Origin: Alphaproteobacteria bacterium
GTDB taxonomy: Bacteria > Pseudomonadota > Alphaproteobacteria > Micropepsales > Micropepsaceae
Assembly (NCBI GenBank): GCA_016783965.1
Contig: JADHVO010000004.1
Location: forward strand, 248,001-312,000
Direction of reading: 5' to 3'
Length of the DNA stretch: 64,000 nt
The notes under the pieces are model-generated. The model searched no databases, was not told the DNA's origin, and saw only the letters and a program-made list of their open reading frames with translations. The translations under genes were made by a program, and so were the position numbers. Below, one piece after another: positions 17,424 through 25,917 of the stretch. Each line of letters opens with the position of its first letter. Positions within the stretch are counted from its first letter, which is position 1.

Positions 17424-17441
17424 TTGGTACATAAGTACCAA
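17424..17441. promoter_or_regulatory. Palindromic operator candidate TTGGTAC-ATAA-GTACCAA
   Basis: A perfect inverted repeat with 7-bp arms (17424-17430 and 17435-17441) and a 4-bp AT spacer lies directly upstream of the ribbon-helix-helix gene start. Position and symmetry are those of an autoregulatory operator; the binding protein is inferred from adjacency. Confidence 0.6.
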
Positions 17442-17580
17442 TCGAAATGCAAGCCGGGCCCGTTATTTTCTTCCCTTGGTGGTCGCCAGTCGCTAAAACC
17501 CTCGCCATTCCTCAAAAGGCTCCAGCTTTGCGAGGTCGGTGGGTCCGGTGAACGGGCCCCCGGCAAAGGAGAAGATTTTT

Positions 17581-18252
17581 ATGGCCGCCGAACCAGTACG
17601 TCCGCTCATGCCCAAGGCGACCGCCGTCTGGCTGGTCGACAACACCTCGCTGACCTTCGAGCAGATCGCCGATTTCTGCGGCCTGCATCCGCTGGAGGTG
17701 AAGGGCATCGCCGACGAAGACGTGGCAAAGGGCATCAAGGGCCAGGACCCGGTGTCGAGCGGCCAGCTCACCCGCGAGATGATCGAAGAGGCCGAGAAGG
17801 ACCCCAAGAAGCGCCTCAAGATGGCGGCGCCCAAGCACAAGATGCCAGCGGTGAAGCAGAAGAAGGCGCCGCGCTACACGCCGGTGTCCAAGCGCCAGGA
17901 CAAGCCGGATGCGGTCTACTGGATCCTGCGCAACCATCCCGAATTCGCCGACGCGGATATCATCCGCCTGATCGGCACGACCAAGGCGACGATCCAGAAG
18001 ATCCGCGAACGCAGCCACTGGAACGCGACCAACATCAAGGCGGTCGATCCGGTGACCCTGGGCCTGTGCTCGCAGCTGGAGCTCGACCTTGCGGTGTCGC
18101 GCGCCGGCGCCAAGAAGGAGCGCGCCGAGAAGCGCGCGATCAAGAAGGGCGAGACGCTCAAGCCGATCAGCGAGACGGTGCCGGTGGACGCCAAGGCCGC
18201 ACCCAATCCCGATCCGCTGGAATTTCCGCAGGACGACAACAGCCCGGGCTGA
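17581..18252 (+). CDS. trcR: Cell-cycle transcriptional regulator TrcR (DUF1013)
   Basis: A protein of 223 residues of the DUF1013 family, now named TrcR in protein family collections. It starts with an HTH-like region (MPKATAVWLVDNTSLTFEQI, then FCGLHPLEVKGIAD), has a Lys-rich middle and a second helix-turn-helix-like segment (DADIIRLIGTTKATIQKIRE), and ends in a disordered acidic tail. The family is confined largely to alphaproteobacteria and is annotated as a cell-cycle regulator; its targets are not known to me. ATG 17581 has a close AGGAGA ribosome site (from 17566); the frame extends upstream to 17539 without homology. It converges directly with the MFS gene, their stops abutting. Confidence 0.85.
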   Translation: MAAEPVRPLMPKATAVWLVDNTSLTFEQIADFCGLHPLEVKGIADEDVAKGIKGQDPVSSGQLTREMIEEAEKDPKKRLKMAAPKHKMPAVKQKKAPRYTPVSKRQDKPDAVYWILRNHPEFADADIIRLIGTTKATIQKIRERSHWNATNIKAVDPVTLGLCSQLELDLAVSRAGAKKERAEKRAIKKGETLKPISETVPVDAKAAPNPDPLEFPQDDNSPG

Positions 18253-19503
18253 TCAGGCCGCGGTTTTCGCGGGCTCTTCGGCGCCACGTGGATCGAGCTC
18301 GGCCTCGACCGGCGTCGCCTGCTGCGGTAGCGGCTCGAAGCGGTCGCGCAGGCCGGCCGGCGCCGCGTGCTTCATGCCGATGCGCGCGATCGTGAACGCG
18401 GCCATCGCGGCATGAATCGCCGCCGTGTAAAAGAACAGCGCCCCGGTGCCGAACCGGCCGATGGCCAGCGCGGCGATCGTCGGGCCCAGCACCGACGCGA
18501 GCGAGTTGATCAGGAGCAGCGTCGCCGACGTCTCGACGAACTCCTCGCGCGGGATGCGGTCATTGGCATGCGCCACCGACAATCCGTAGAGCGGAAGCGC
18601 GACGAGGCCGAAGCACCCGACCAGCGTGAGCGTCAGCCAGGTGTGGATGCCGCTGAACAGCCCGAGTGCCACGCCAAGCGCCGCAGCGGCGACACAAACA
18701 AAGGCGATGATGTAGCGCCGGTCCATGCGGTCGGAGACCCGCCCGAGCGGTAGCTGGATTGCCGCGCCGCCCAGTGTGAACACGCTCATGAACACCGATA
18801 TCCAGGCCTTGTTCAGGCCATGCGCCTGCGCGAACACCGGCGCCAGCGTCCAGATCGCGCTGTTGGCGAAGCCGACCGCGATGCAGCCCATCACGCCGAC
18901 CGGCGAGATGTTGTAGAGGCGAAGCGGCCGGAGCACCGGCACGTGCGCCGCGTGCGGCTGCGGCAGCCGCGTCAGGCCCATCGGTATCAGGCACAGTGCA
19001 TAGAAGATGGCAGCCAGGCTGAACAGCGCGAAGCTCTCCGGCCGCGCCGTGCCGAACAGCATCTGGCCAATGATGATCGCGGAGAAGTTCACGGTCAGAT
19101 ACGCCGAAAAGATGCGCCCGCGGTTCTCGTTGGTGGCGCGGTCGTTCAGCCAGCTTTCGATCACCATGTAGATGCAGGCCGCCGCCACGCCGAAGAAGCC
19201 GCGCAGCACGATCCACAACAGCTCCGACACGAACATCGATTGCAGCAGGATGGTCGCCGCCGATATACCGGCGCCAATGCCGAAGGTCCGGCTGTGGCCG
19301 ACGCGCGCGAGCAGGCGCGGCCCCACGAAACAGCCGGTGACGAAACCCACGAAATAGAACGAACCGACGATGCCGAGCGCGAGGTTGGAGAACCCCTCGG
19401 CATGGGCGCGCACCGGGATGAGCACGCCGATCAGGCCGTTGCCCATGATGTAGAGCGCGGTCGAAAAAAGGATCGCCGCTATGGCCCAAAGCTGCTTCTG
19501 CAT
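18253..19503 (-). CDS. MFS transporter
   Basis: A membrane protein of 416 residues with twelve predicted helices and a polar C-terminal tail of about 40 residues. The first cytoplasmic loop motif is degenerate (GPRLLARVGHSRTFG) and the second half has LGRVSDRMDRR, the MFS loop 8-9 signature. It resembles the YcaD/YfcJ-like branch often annotated as sugar or drug transporters; substrate is unknown. It is a single gene on the minus strand next to the yqaA-like gene. Confidence 0.88.
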   Translation of the reverse strand: MQKQLWAIAAILFSTALYIMGNGLIGVLIPVRAHAEGFSNLALGIVGSFYFVGFVTGCFVGPRLLARVGHSRTFGIGAGISAATILLQSMFVSELLWIVLRGFFGVAAACIYMVIESWLNDRATNENRGRIFSAYLTVNFSAIIIGQMLFGTARPESFALFSLAAIFYALCLIPMGLTRLPQPHAAHVPVLRPLRLYNISPVGVMGCIAVGFANSAIWTLAPVFAQAHGLNKAWISVFMSVFTLGGAAIQLPLGRVSDRMDRRYIIAFVCVAAAALGVALGLFSGIHTWLTLTLVGCFGLVALPLYGLSVAHANDRIPREEFVETSATLLLINSLASVLGPTIAALAIGRFGTGALFFYTAAIHAAMAAFTIARIGMKHAAPAGLRDRFEPLPQQATPVEAELDPRGAEEPAKTAA

Positions 19504-19542
19504 CGCCGTCCCGTCATAAGCGGGTCTAGGCAGCCAGTGTGG

Positions 19543-20163
19543 TCAAAATATGTAGCGCAGTGCGACAAATCCGAGCACGACCAGCACCAGGAAGCCGATC
19601 AGCACCCACTCCATGTATTTCTCGATGAAGACGCGCGCCTGGTCGCCGAAGACGAAGACCAGCAACCCCTCCAGCACAACGAAGCGCAGGCTGCGGGTGA
19701 TGGCGGAATAGAGCATGAACGCCGCGAACGGCACGTGGGCAAGGCCCGCCGAGATCGTCACCAGCTTGTAGGGAATGGGCGTCAGCCCCTGCACCACGAT
19801 CAGCGCCGCGTTGGCCGCATACTTGGCACGCAGCGCCTCCACCTGTTCCAGCGGAATGTGCAGCAGGTGGATCAGCCACACCCCAGCCGTGTCCCAGAAC
19901 AGGGCGCCGATGGCGTAGCCGAGCATGCCGCCCATTACCGACCACAACGTGCACCAGCCCGCCGTCAGAATGGCGCGCTGGCGGTTGGCCAGCATCATCG
20001 GCAACAGCATCACGTCGGGCGGAATCGGGAAGAACGAAGCTTCCGCGAAGGAAAACATCGCAAGCGCCGCGAACGCATGCCGGCCTTGGGCATTCCTCAG
20101 CATCCAGGCGTAAAGGCGGCGCAGCGGATTTCCGCTGGCGGGAGCGGCGGCCTGATCGGTCAT
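19543..20163 (-). CDS. YqaA/DedA-family (SNARE-associated) membrane protein
   Basis: A protein of 206 residues with the short VTT/SNARE-associated fold of the YqaA branch: FAEASFFPIPPDVMLLPMML near the start, a GGMLGYAIGALFW helix, and the re-entrant TPIPYKLVTISAGLA loop. DedA-superfamily proteins move lipids or ions across the inner membrane and affect membrane potential; the YqaA branch has no fixed substrate. ATG 20163 is used. The gene is divergent from the acyl-CoA synthetase gene. Confidence 0.9.
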   Translation of the reverse strand: MTDQAAAPASGNPLRRLYAWMLRNAQGRHAFAALAMFSFAEASFFPIPPDVMLLPMMLANRQRAILTAGWCTLWSVMGGMLGYAIGALFWDTAGVWLIHLLHIPLEQVEALRAKYAANAALIVVQGLTPIPYKLVTISAGLAHVPFAAFMLYSAITRSLRFVVLEGLLVFVFGDQARVFIEKYMEWVLIGFLVLVVLGFVALRYIF

Positions 20164-20277
20164 CGTGGTTCTCTGTGGCGCGGCCCTTCCTAGCAGTGGC
20201 GGCACCTTTGCAAAAGCTTGCTGGTTAATGCCGGTTTCTTTAGCGTTCGCCGCGCTGTCGAGAACCTTCCGAGCGCC

Positions 20278-22143
20278 ATGGCCACGAAAAAGAAAATGCC
20301 GAGCAGAACCGCCAAGCCGCGGGCCGCGAAAAAAGCCGTGAAGAAGCCGGCGCCAAAGAAGGCGGCAGCAAAGAAAAAAACGGCGAAGCTCGTCCGGGTC
20401 GCCGCACCCATGCCGGGCAAGCCGGGCGCGCGCGCCCGCGGCCGCAAGTCGCTCATGCACCGCGCCGGCGACACCCTGCGCGCTATGCCGCGCCCGGTGC
20501 ACAAGGCCGCGGCCAAGGGAAAGTACGACACCGATCTCGACCGCAACGCCGCCAACTTCCAGCCGCTGACACCGCTCGAATTCCTTGAGCGCGCCGCCAG
20601 TGTCTTCCCCTATCGCACCGCGATCATCCACGGCCGCCAGCGCTTCAGCTACGCCGACTACTATGCGCGCTCGCGCCGCCTCGCCTCGGCCCTGCATAAG
20701 GCTGGCGTCCGGAAAGGCGACACGGTTTCGGTAATGCTGGCCAACACGCCGCCGATGCTCGAGGCGCACTACGGCGTCCCGATGGCGGGTGCGGTGCTGA
20801 ACACGCTGAACACGCGGCTCGATCCGCCCGCGCTCGCGTTCATCATCGATCACGGCGAAGCCAAAGTTCTGATCACGGACCGCGAATTCTCCGTGGTGAT
20901 GAAGGATGCGCTGGCACTCGCGAAGACCAAGCCGATCGTCATCGACTACGACGATCCCGAATTCCCCCAGACCGGCGAGCGCCTGGGCAACATCGACTAC
21001 GAGGCCTTTATCTCCGAAGGCGATCCGGAGTTCGCCTGGGATTACCCGGCCGACGAGTGGGACGCGATCTCGCTCAACTACACCTCAGGCACGACCGGCA
21101 ATCCTAAGGGCGTCGTGTTCCATCATCGCGGCGCGCACCTGATGGGCTACGGCAACGTGCTGGCGGCGCAGATGCCGCGCCATCCGATCTATCTGTGGAC
21201 GCTGCCGATGTTCCACTGCAACGGCTGGTGCTTCCCCTGGTCGCTGTCGGTGGTTGCGGGCACGCATGTCTGCCTGCGCTGGGTGCGCGCCAAGGCGATG
21301 TTCGACGCCATCGCCGAGCACAAGGTCACGCATCTCTGCGGCGCGCCCATCGTGATGTCGACGTTCATCAATGCGAAACCCGAAGAGCGCCGGCCGCTGC
21401 CGCACAGGGTGGAGTTCATCACCGCCGCCGCGCCGCCGCCGGAATCCGTGCTGGCCGCGATGGCGGACGCCGGGTTCAACGTCACGCACGTCTACGGCCT
21501 GACCGAAACCTACGGCCCCGCCGTGGTCAACGAATGGTCCGACGCGTGGGAGCACCTCGAACCCGGCCCGCGCGCCGCGAAGAAGGCGCGCCAGGGCGTG
21601 CGCTATCACGCGCTCGACGCGCTGACCGTGATGGACCCGGAGACGATGGAGCCCGTCGCCGCCGACGGAGAAACGCTGGGCGAGGTCATGTTCCGCGGCA
21701 ATGTCGTGATGAAGGGCTATCTCAAGAACCCCAGGGCCACGCACGAGGCGTTCGAAGGGGGCTGGTTCCATTCCGGCGACCTCGGCGTGATGCACCCGGA
21801 CGGCTACATCCAGCTCAAGGACCGCTCCAAGGACATCATCATCTCCGGCGGCGAGAACATCTCGTCCATCGAAGTCGAGGACGTGCTGAACAGGCACCCC
21901 GCGGTGATGTTCGTTGCCGTTGTCGCGAAGGACGACGAGAAATGGGGCGAAACCCCCTGCGCCTTCGTCGAGCGAAAATCCGGCTTCGAGCACGTCACGG
22001 CGGAAGAATTGATCGAGTACTGCCGCGCCAATCTCGCCCGCTACAAGTGCCCGCGCTACGTCGCCTTCGTGGAGCTGCCCAAAACCTCCACCGGCAAGAT
22101 CCAGAAGTTCAAGCTCCGCGAGATGACCAAGGATGTGAACTGA
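20278..22143 (+). CDS. Acyl-CoA synthetase with Lys/Ala-rich histone-like N-terminal tail
   Basis: A protein of 621 residues. Residues from about 80 onward are a full AMP-forming acyl-CoA synthetase: the AMP-binding P-loop YTSGTTGNPKGV, the YGLTETYGP motif, the hinge region with HSGDLG and LKDRSKDIIISGG, and the catalytic Lys in STGKIQKFKLRE. It activates a medium- or long-chain acid with ATP and CoA. The first about 60 residues are a Lys/Ala/Pro-rich stretch (starting MATKKKMPSRTAKPRAAKK) like the tail of histone H1, which is not part of the family. ATG 20278 was taken since the tail reads as coding; a start at Met65 or later would give the normal enzyme. Confidence 0.9.
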   Translation: MATKKKMPSRTAKPRAAKKAVKKPAPKKAAAKKKTAKLVRVAAPMPGKPGARARGRKSLMHRAGDTLRAMPRPVHKAAAKGKYDTDLDRNAANFQPLTPLEFLERAASVFPYRTAIIHGRQRFSYADYYARSRRLASALHKAGVRKGDTVSVMLANTPPMLEAHYGVPMAGAVLNTLNTRLDPPALAFIIDHGEAKVLITDREFSVVMKDALALAKTKPIVIDYDDPEFPQTGERLGNIDYEAFISEGDPEFAWDYPADEWDAISLNYTSGTTGNPKGVVFHHRGAHLMGYGNVLAAQMPRHPIYLWTLPMFHCNGWCFPWSLSVVAGTHVCLRWVRAKAMFDAIAEHKVTHLCGAPIVMSTFINAKPEERRPLPHRVEFITAAAPPPESVLAAMADAGFNVTHVYGLTETYGPAVVNEWSDAWEHLEPGPRAAKKARQGVRYHALDALTVMDPETMEPVAADGETLGEVMFRGNVVMKGYLKNPRATHEAFEGGWFHSGDLGVMHPDGYIQLKDRSKDIIISGGENISSIEVEDVLNRHPAVMFVAVVAKDDEKWGETPCAFVERKSGFEHVTAEELIEYCRANLARYKCPRYVAFVELPKTSTGKIQKFKLREMTKDVN

Positions 22144-22268
22144 CGGGACGTCGCGCGTGCCGATCACAAGTCGCGTTGTGCAACCCGAATGATCGACCCA
22201 CACCCCCAAGGTAGGGGATAGCGGTGTGGTCCCGGTACGGACAACCTTCGCGCGTCAGGCGGGGTTTC

Positions 22269-22436
22269 ATGGCATCGATACCGAAGCGGGACGTCGGGCA
22301 GAACGGTGACGACTTGCTGCGTCGCCTGCAGGCCCTTCTCTACGAGTACGAGACGCGCGGTGAATTCGAGCGCGCGCGGCCGCACATCCTGTGGCTGATG
22401 GAACTTGCGGAGAAGCGGCCCTGGCCGAGGCGCTAG
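22269..22436 (+). CDS. Small conserved-looking protein, function unknown
   Basis: A reading frame of 55 codons with charged, helical content (DDLLRRLQALLYEYETRGEF) and ending PWPRR. It sits between the acyl-CoA synthetase gene and a converging small gene, with which it overlaps by 4 bp. The codon use resembles its neighbours. No family is recognised and no clear ribosome site is seen; a competing frame on the other strand is less plausible. Confidence 0.45.
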   Translation: MASIPKRDVGQNGDDLLRRLQALLYEYETRGEFERARPHILWLMELAEKRPWPRR

Positions 22437-22582
22437 CCGTGCTTGAAGAATTGCACCGCGCGCTCGTGCTTTTGCGCCGCCGTGCGGCTCTTGAACGTGC
22501 CGAGGTTCCGGCGCCTGCCGGTCTTCGGGTTCTTCTTGCGCGAATAGAGGCGGTATTCGCCCGACGGCAGCTTGCGGATCAC
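22433..22582 (-). CDS. Small basic protein of the RKLPSGEYRLYSRKK family
   Basis: A protein of 49 residues starting with GTG at 22582: IRKLPSGEYRLYSRKKNPKT then RRRNLGTFKSRTAAQKHERAV. This short basic family is common in proteobacteria and always this size; the role is unknown. The GTG overlaps the stop of the upstream gene (GTGA), so the pair is translationally coupled. The gene is hidden inside a longer open frame whose upstream part is not coding. Confidence 0.75.
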   Translation of the reverse strand: MIRKLPSGEYRLYSRKKNPKTGRRRNLGTFKSRTAAQKHERAVQFFKHG

Positions 22583-22812
22583 TGGACCTTCCAGGCCGGT
22601 TCGGCCTTCTCCTCGTAGTGCCGGAAGGCCGTCTTCAGGCCGGTCAGGACTTCCGCTGCCGTCTCGAACATCGCCTTGAACTGCGGCTCGTCCACCGTAA
22701 CGATGTCGCTGCGCAGATGCTCGATCAACTCGTCGAACCGCTGGCTCATGTGCCGCGCGTGGAACCTTGGGTCTCGCGAGGTTTCGGACTGCGTTGCCGT
22801 CGCTTTTGCCAT
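22579..22812 (-). CDS. Small helical protein of unknown function
   Basis: A protein of 77 residues, soluble and helical (RFDELIEHLRSDIVTVDEPQ), with a Thr/Ser/Ala-rich N-terminus and EEKAEPAWKVQ at the end. It resembles short conserved proteins encoded just before the 49-residue basic protein. A GGAGG-like ribosome site lies upstream (GGAGGCGAGC before ATG 22812). Function is unknown. Confidence 0.7.
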   Translation of the reverse strand: MAKATATQSETSRDPRFHARHMSQRFDELIEHLRSDIVTVDEPQFKAMFETAAEVLTGLKTAFRHYEEKAEPAWKVQ

Positions 22813-22883
22813 GCTCGCCTCCTTGTTGGAGGGAAGGTAACGGCCCGGGTGCGCCGCGAGTTTCGCGGGCCAGGGCAGAAAGG

Positions 22884-23393
22884 CTAGAGCGCAAGCCGCA
22901 TGGCGATGCGGTGGGGCAGGCCGCGGGCCGCCTCCCTCGCGACGAGCGCCGCCAGACGTGCCTCGGGATGCGCGAGTTCGACAAACCCATAGCGCGCATA
23001 GAACGGCCCATTCCAGGCCACGTGCCGGAAGGTGGTGAGGGTCACGGCCGCGAGCCTCTGCGACCGCGCATGGTCTCGCGCCGCATCGAGCAGGCGGCGG
23101 CCGAGCCCGCGCCGCTGCGCCTCCTGCGCCACCGCGAGTTCGAGGATGTGGAACGCATCGTCCGCGACCTCGCCGAACAGGCAGCCGACGACGCGGCCGC
23201 GCGCATCCTCCGCCACCCAGACATGGCCGCGCGCGATCATCGGACGATAGTGCTCGGGCGGATCGACCGGCTCGTCCGCCACCCAGGCGATGTCTGGTAT
23301 TGCCCGGAACAGCACGCCGGCGGACGTCTGCACGCCGGGCAAAGCCTCCGCATCGACGGGGCGCGCAAGCCGGATGGTGAAGGGGCCGCTCAT
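22884..23393 (-). CDS. GNAT family N-acetyltransferase
   Basis: A protein of 169 residues with the GNAT fold: strand-loop VWVAEDARGRVVGCLFGEV, then the acetyl-CoA binding motif A ILELAVAQEAQRRGLGRRLL (Q/RxxGxG/A) and the later FYARYGFVEL segment. It transfers an acetyl group from acetyl-CoA to an amine; the acceptor is unknown. It is a single minus-strand gene, divergent from the MFS gene. Confidence 0.9.
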   Translation of the reverse strand: MSGPFTIRLARPVDAEALPGVQTSAGVLFRAIPDIAWVADEPVDPPEHYRPMIARGHVWVAEDARGRVVGCLFGEVADDAFHILELAVAQEAQRRGLGRRLLDAARDHARSQRLAAVTLTTFRHVAWNGPFYARYGFVELAHPEARLAALVAREAARGLPHRIAMRLAL

Positions 23394-23482
23394 GCGGCCG
23401 ATCTAGGGCGTGCGGGAAATTTCTACAAGACGAACGGGTGCGATGCCCCTAGGCTCGCCGCGCAGAGCCTCGAGATCCGTCC

Positions 23483-24742
23483 GTGAGCCAGCAAGCCGAA
23501 CCCGTATCGCCGCCCGCCAGCCGCTTCGCGCTGGCCTTCATCTTTATCACCATGCTGGTGGATACGATCGGGCTCGGCCTGATCATCCCGGTCACGCCCG
23601 CGATCATCAAGGAACTGACGGGCGACACGCTGAGCGCCGCAGCCGGTTGGGGCGGCTGGCTGATGTTCGTCTTCGCGTTGATGCAGTTCCTCTGCGCGCC
23701 GCTGATCGGCAACCTGTCGGACCGTTACGGGCGGCGGCCGGTGCTGATCGTGTCGCTCATCGCGCTGGCGGTCGACTACACCATCACGGGCTGGGCGCCG
23801 ACGATCTGGTGGCTGTTCCTGGGCCGCTTCCTGTCCGGCGTCGCGGGCGCGACCTATCCCACGGTCAACGCCTACATCGCCGACGTCTCGCCGCCGGAGA
23901 AGCGGGCCGCCAATTTCGGCCTGACGGGCGCCGCCTTCGGCGTGGGGTTCATCCTGGGCCCCGCGCTGGGCGGCGTGATCGGCGAGCATTTCGGCCCGCA
24001 TGCGCCGTTCTTCGCCGCCGCCGGCATCGCGCTGCTGAACGCGCTGTTCGGGCTGGTCGTGCTGAAGGAGTCGCTGCCGCCGGCGCAGCGCCGCCCCTTC
24101 GAGGTCGGCCGTGCCAATCCGCTCGGCGCGCTGAAGTCGCTTGGCCGCTTTCCGATGATGTACGGGTTGCTGGGCGTCGGCGTGCTGCTCCAGCTCGCGC
24201 ACGATTCCCTGCCCGCGACCTGGACCTATTACACGATGCTCAAGTTCAACTGGGGTCCGGGCGACGTCGCCTGGTCGCTGGTCGGCGTGGGTGTCACCAC
24301 GGCGGTGTCGTTCGCGGTGCTGCCGCGCCTGGTCGTGCCGAGGCTGGGCGAAGGCGGTGCCGTCTATTTCGGCCTGTTCTTCGCCGCGCTCGGCTATGCC
24401 GTGTACGCCTTCGCGGTCGCGCCCTGGATGATGTACGCCGGGATGGTCGTGTGGGCGCTGGGCGGCGCCGGCGGGCCGGCGCTGAACGCGATCATGTCCC
24501 ACGCCGTGCCCGCCAACCAGCAGGGCGAACTGATGGGTGCGCGCGGCAGCCTCGACAGCATCACCTCCATCATCGCGCCGCTGATGATGACGGGCCTGTT
24601 CAAATACTTCACCAGCGGCCACGCCTTCATCTACTTCGCGGGCGCGTCGTTCCTCGCCGCCGCCCTGTTCGAGTTCGGCGGTCTGGCGCTGTTCGCGACG
24701 ACACGGCCGCGCACCCGGACCGAGCCGGTGCCGGCGGGGTGA
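23483..24742 (+). CDS. MFS transporter, TetA/TCR-like drug exporter family
   Basis: A protein of 419 residues with twelve helices. It has the 12-helix drug/proton antiporter start LVDTIGLGLIIPVTPAIIKE, motif A GNLSDRYGRRPVLI and motif C-like GFILGPALGGVIGE, as in the TetA group. The likely role is proton-driven export, substrate not determinable; no resistance claim is made. GTG 23483 is the start, chosen because it begins the polar leader before helix 1. A palindromic repeat follows the stop. Confidence 0.88.
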   Translation: MSQQAEPVSPPASRFALAFIFITMLVDTIGLGLIIPVTPAIIKELTGDTLSAAAGWGGWLMFVFALMQFLCAPLIGNLSDRYGRRPVLIVSLIALAVDYTITGWAPTIWWLFLGRFLSGVAGATYPTVNAYIADVSPPEKRAANFGLTGAAFGVGFILGPALGGVIGEHFGPHAPFFAAAGIALLNALFGLVVLKESLPPAQRRPFEVGRANPLGALKSLGRFPMMYGLLGVGVLLQLAHDSLPATWTYYTMLKFNWGPGDVAWSLVGVGVTTAVSFAVLPRLVVPRLGEGGAVYFGLFFAALGYAVYAFAVAPWMMYAGMVVWALGGAGGPALNAIMSHAVPANQQGELMGARGSLDSITSIIAPLMMTGLFKYFTSGHAFIYFAGASFLAAALFEFGGLALFATTRPRTRTEPVPAG

Positions 24743-24744
24743 TG

Positions 24745-24821
24745 CTTCGGGGCTCGCTTCCGCTGGCACCTCAGCATGACGAGTCGTGCGTCATCCTGAG
24801 TGCTGCGAAGCAGCCCCGAAG
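24745..24821. repeat. Palindromic interspersed repeat with CTTCGGGGCT ends
   Basis: Outer arms CTTCGGGGCT (24745-24754) and AGCCCCGAAG (24812-24821) enclose inner arms CTCAGCATGACG and CGTCATCCTGAG. Related units lie at 29820-29855 and 37646-37733, sharing the TTCGAGGCT and CTCAGGATGACG words. It directly follows the MFS stop codon. Confidence 0.8.
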
Positions 24822-24840
24822 GATCAAACGTGCCTTGGAT

Positions 24841-25014
24841 TTAATGGATGCTCGACTGAAGTCGGAGCAGCTCGTCCTTTATTCGGAGCTTTTCTTTTTT
24901 GAGGGCGGCGATCTGGGTCTCGTCCCAGTCGGGATGCGACATCTCTTCGTGGATGCGCTCTTCGAGTTTCTTGTGTTTTTCGGACAGCTCGTCGATGTGT
25001 CCCTGCAAGGCCAT
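24841..25014 (-). CDS. DUF465 (YdcH-like) small protein, first copy
   Basis: A protein of 57 residues: MALQGHIDELSEKHKKLEER, then a central HPDWDETQIAALKKEKLRIK and LLRLQSSIH at the end. This is the DUF465 pattern of a short helical hairpin with the conserved H-P-x-x-D and LKKEKLRIKDE stretch. Function is unknown. It is divergent from ubiX, with 102 bp between the starts; a second DUF465 gene follows ubiX. Confidence 0.85.
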   Translation of the reverse strand: MALQGHIDELSEKHKKLEERIHEEMSHPDWDETQIAALKKEKLRIKDELLRLQSSIH

Positions 25015-25116
25015 GCTTACACCTCACGGTTTAGGCGTAAAAATTAGATCACTCTGTTACCTGTCTGTCACGTCCCTCTTTCGAATAGGGCGAACAGTCT
25101 CTAAAACCGGGACCCG

Positions 25117-25704
25117 ATGGCGCGGGCAGCAGAAGACAAGCAAAAAGAACGGGTTGTGCTGGGGATCAGCGGCGCCTCCGGCGTCGCTTACGGCATCCGG
25201 CTGCTCGCGGCGCTACGCGAATTGGGTTTGGAATCGCACCTGGTGATGACCAAGGCGGCCGAGATGACCATCGGCCTGGAAACCGACCTCAAGCCCAAGG
25301 CCGTCGCCAAGTTGGCCGACAAGGCCTACCCTATCGGTGACATCGGCGCGGCCATCGCATCCGGCACCTACAGGACGAAGGGCATGATCGTGGCGCCCTG
25401 TTCCGTCCGGAGCTGGTCGGAGATCGCGACCGGCGTGACGACCAATCTCCTGACGCGTGCCGCGGACGTGACCCTGAAAGAGCGCCGCCCCCTTGTGCTG
25501 ATGGTTCGCGAGACGCCGTTGCATACGGGGCACCTGCGTACGCTGGCGCAGCTTGCGGAGATGGGCGCGATCATCCTGCCGCCGGTTCCCGCGTTCTACG
25601 ACGAGCCGCACCGGATCTCCGATTTCGTGGACCAGATGGCGGGCCGCGCGCTGGACCTGCTGGGGTATGATTGGCCCAGGCGGAAGCGCTGGAACGGACA
25701 TTAG
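25117..25704 (+). CDS. ubiX: Flavin prenyltransferase UbiX
   Basis: A protein of 195 residues that makes prenylated FMN, the cofactor of UbiD-type decarboxylases, used in ubiquinone synthesis. Visible signatures are LGISGASGVAYGIRLL (FMN-binding), MIVAPCSVRSWSEIATGVTTNLL (active-site PCS region) and RRPLVLMVRETPLHTGHLR (the RETPL motif). The length is normal. It is followed directly by a DUF465 gene whose ATG starts the base after the ubiX stop. Confidence 0.95.
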   Translation: MARAAEDKQKERVVLGISGASGVAYGIRLLAALRELGLESHLVMTKAAEMTIGLETDLKPKAVAKLADKAYPIGDIGAAIASGTYRTKGMIVAPCSVRSWSEIATGVTTNLLTRAADVTLKERRPLVLMVRETPLHTGHLRTLAQLAEMGAIILPPVPAFYDEPHRISDFVDQMAGRALDLLGYDWPRRKRWNGH

Positions 25705-25917
25705 ATGGCCAGCGAAGTCACCAGGCCCGACGAGGTGGCGCTCAGGGCCAGGCTCGCGGAACTGATGCAGGAGCACCGCGATCTCGACGCCGCGATCGAC
25801 GCGCTGCAGGGTTCGCCGGACCAGTTGCAGATCACGCGGCTGAAGAAGCGCAAGCTCCAGCTGAAGGATCAGATCACCAAGATCAACGATCAGCTGCTGC
25901 CGGACATCATCGCCTGA
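25705..25917 (+). CDS. DUF465 (YdcH-like) small protein, second copy
   Basis: A protein of 70 residues with the DUF465 helical hairpin: LAELMQEHRDLDAAIDAL, then DQLQITRLKKRKLQLKDQIT. It is diverged from the copy at 24841-25014 but keeps the core LKKRKLQLKD. It immediately follows ubiX without a gap and is thus cotranscribed. Function is unknown. Confidence 0.85.
   Translation: MASEVTRPDEVALRARLAELMQEHRDLDAAIDALQGSPDQLQITRLKKRKLQLKDQITKINDQLLPDIIA

Noticed and set aside
18820..20193. 457-codon open frame antisense to the MFS and YqaA genes
   Set aside because: It covers two good membrane protein genes and is full of His/Arg/Asp without fold signals; it is an antisense shadow.
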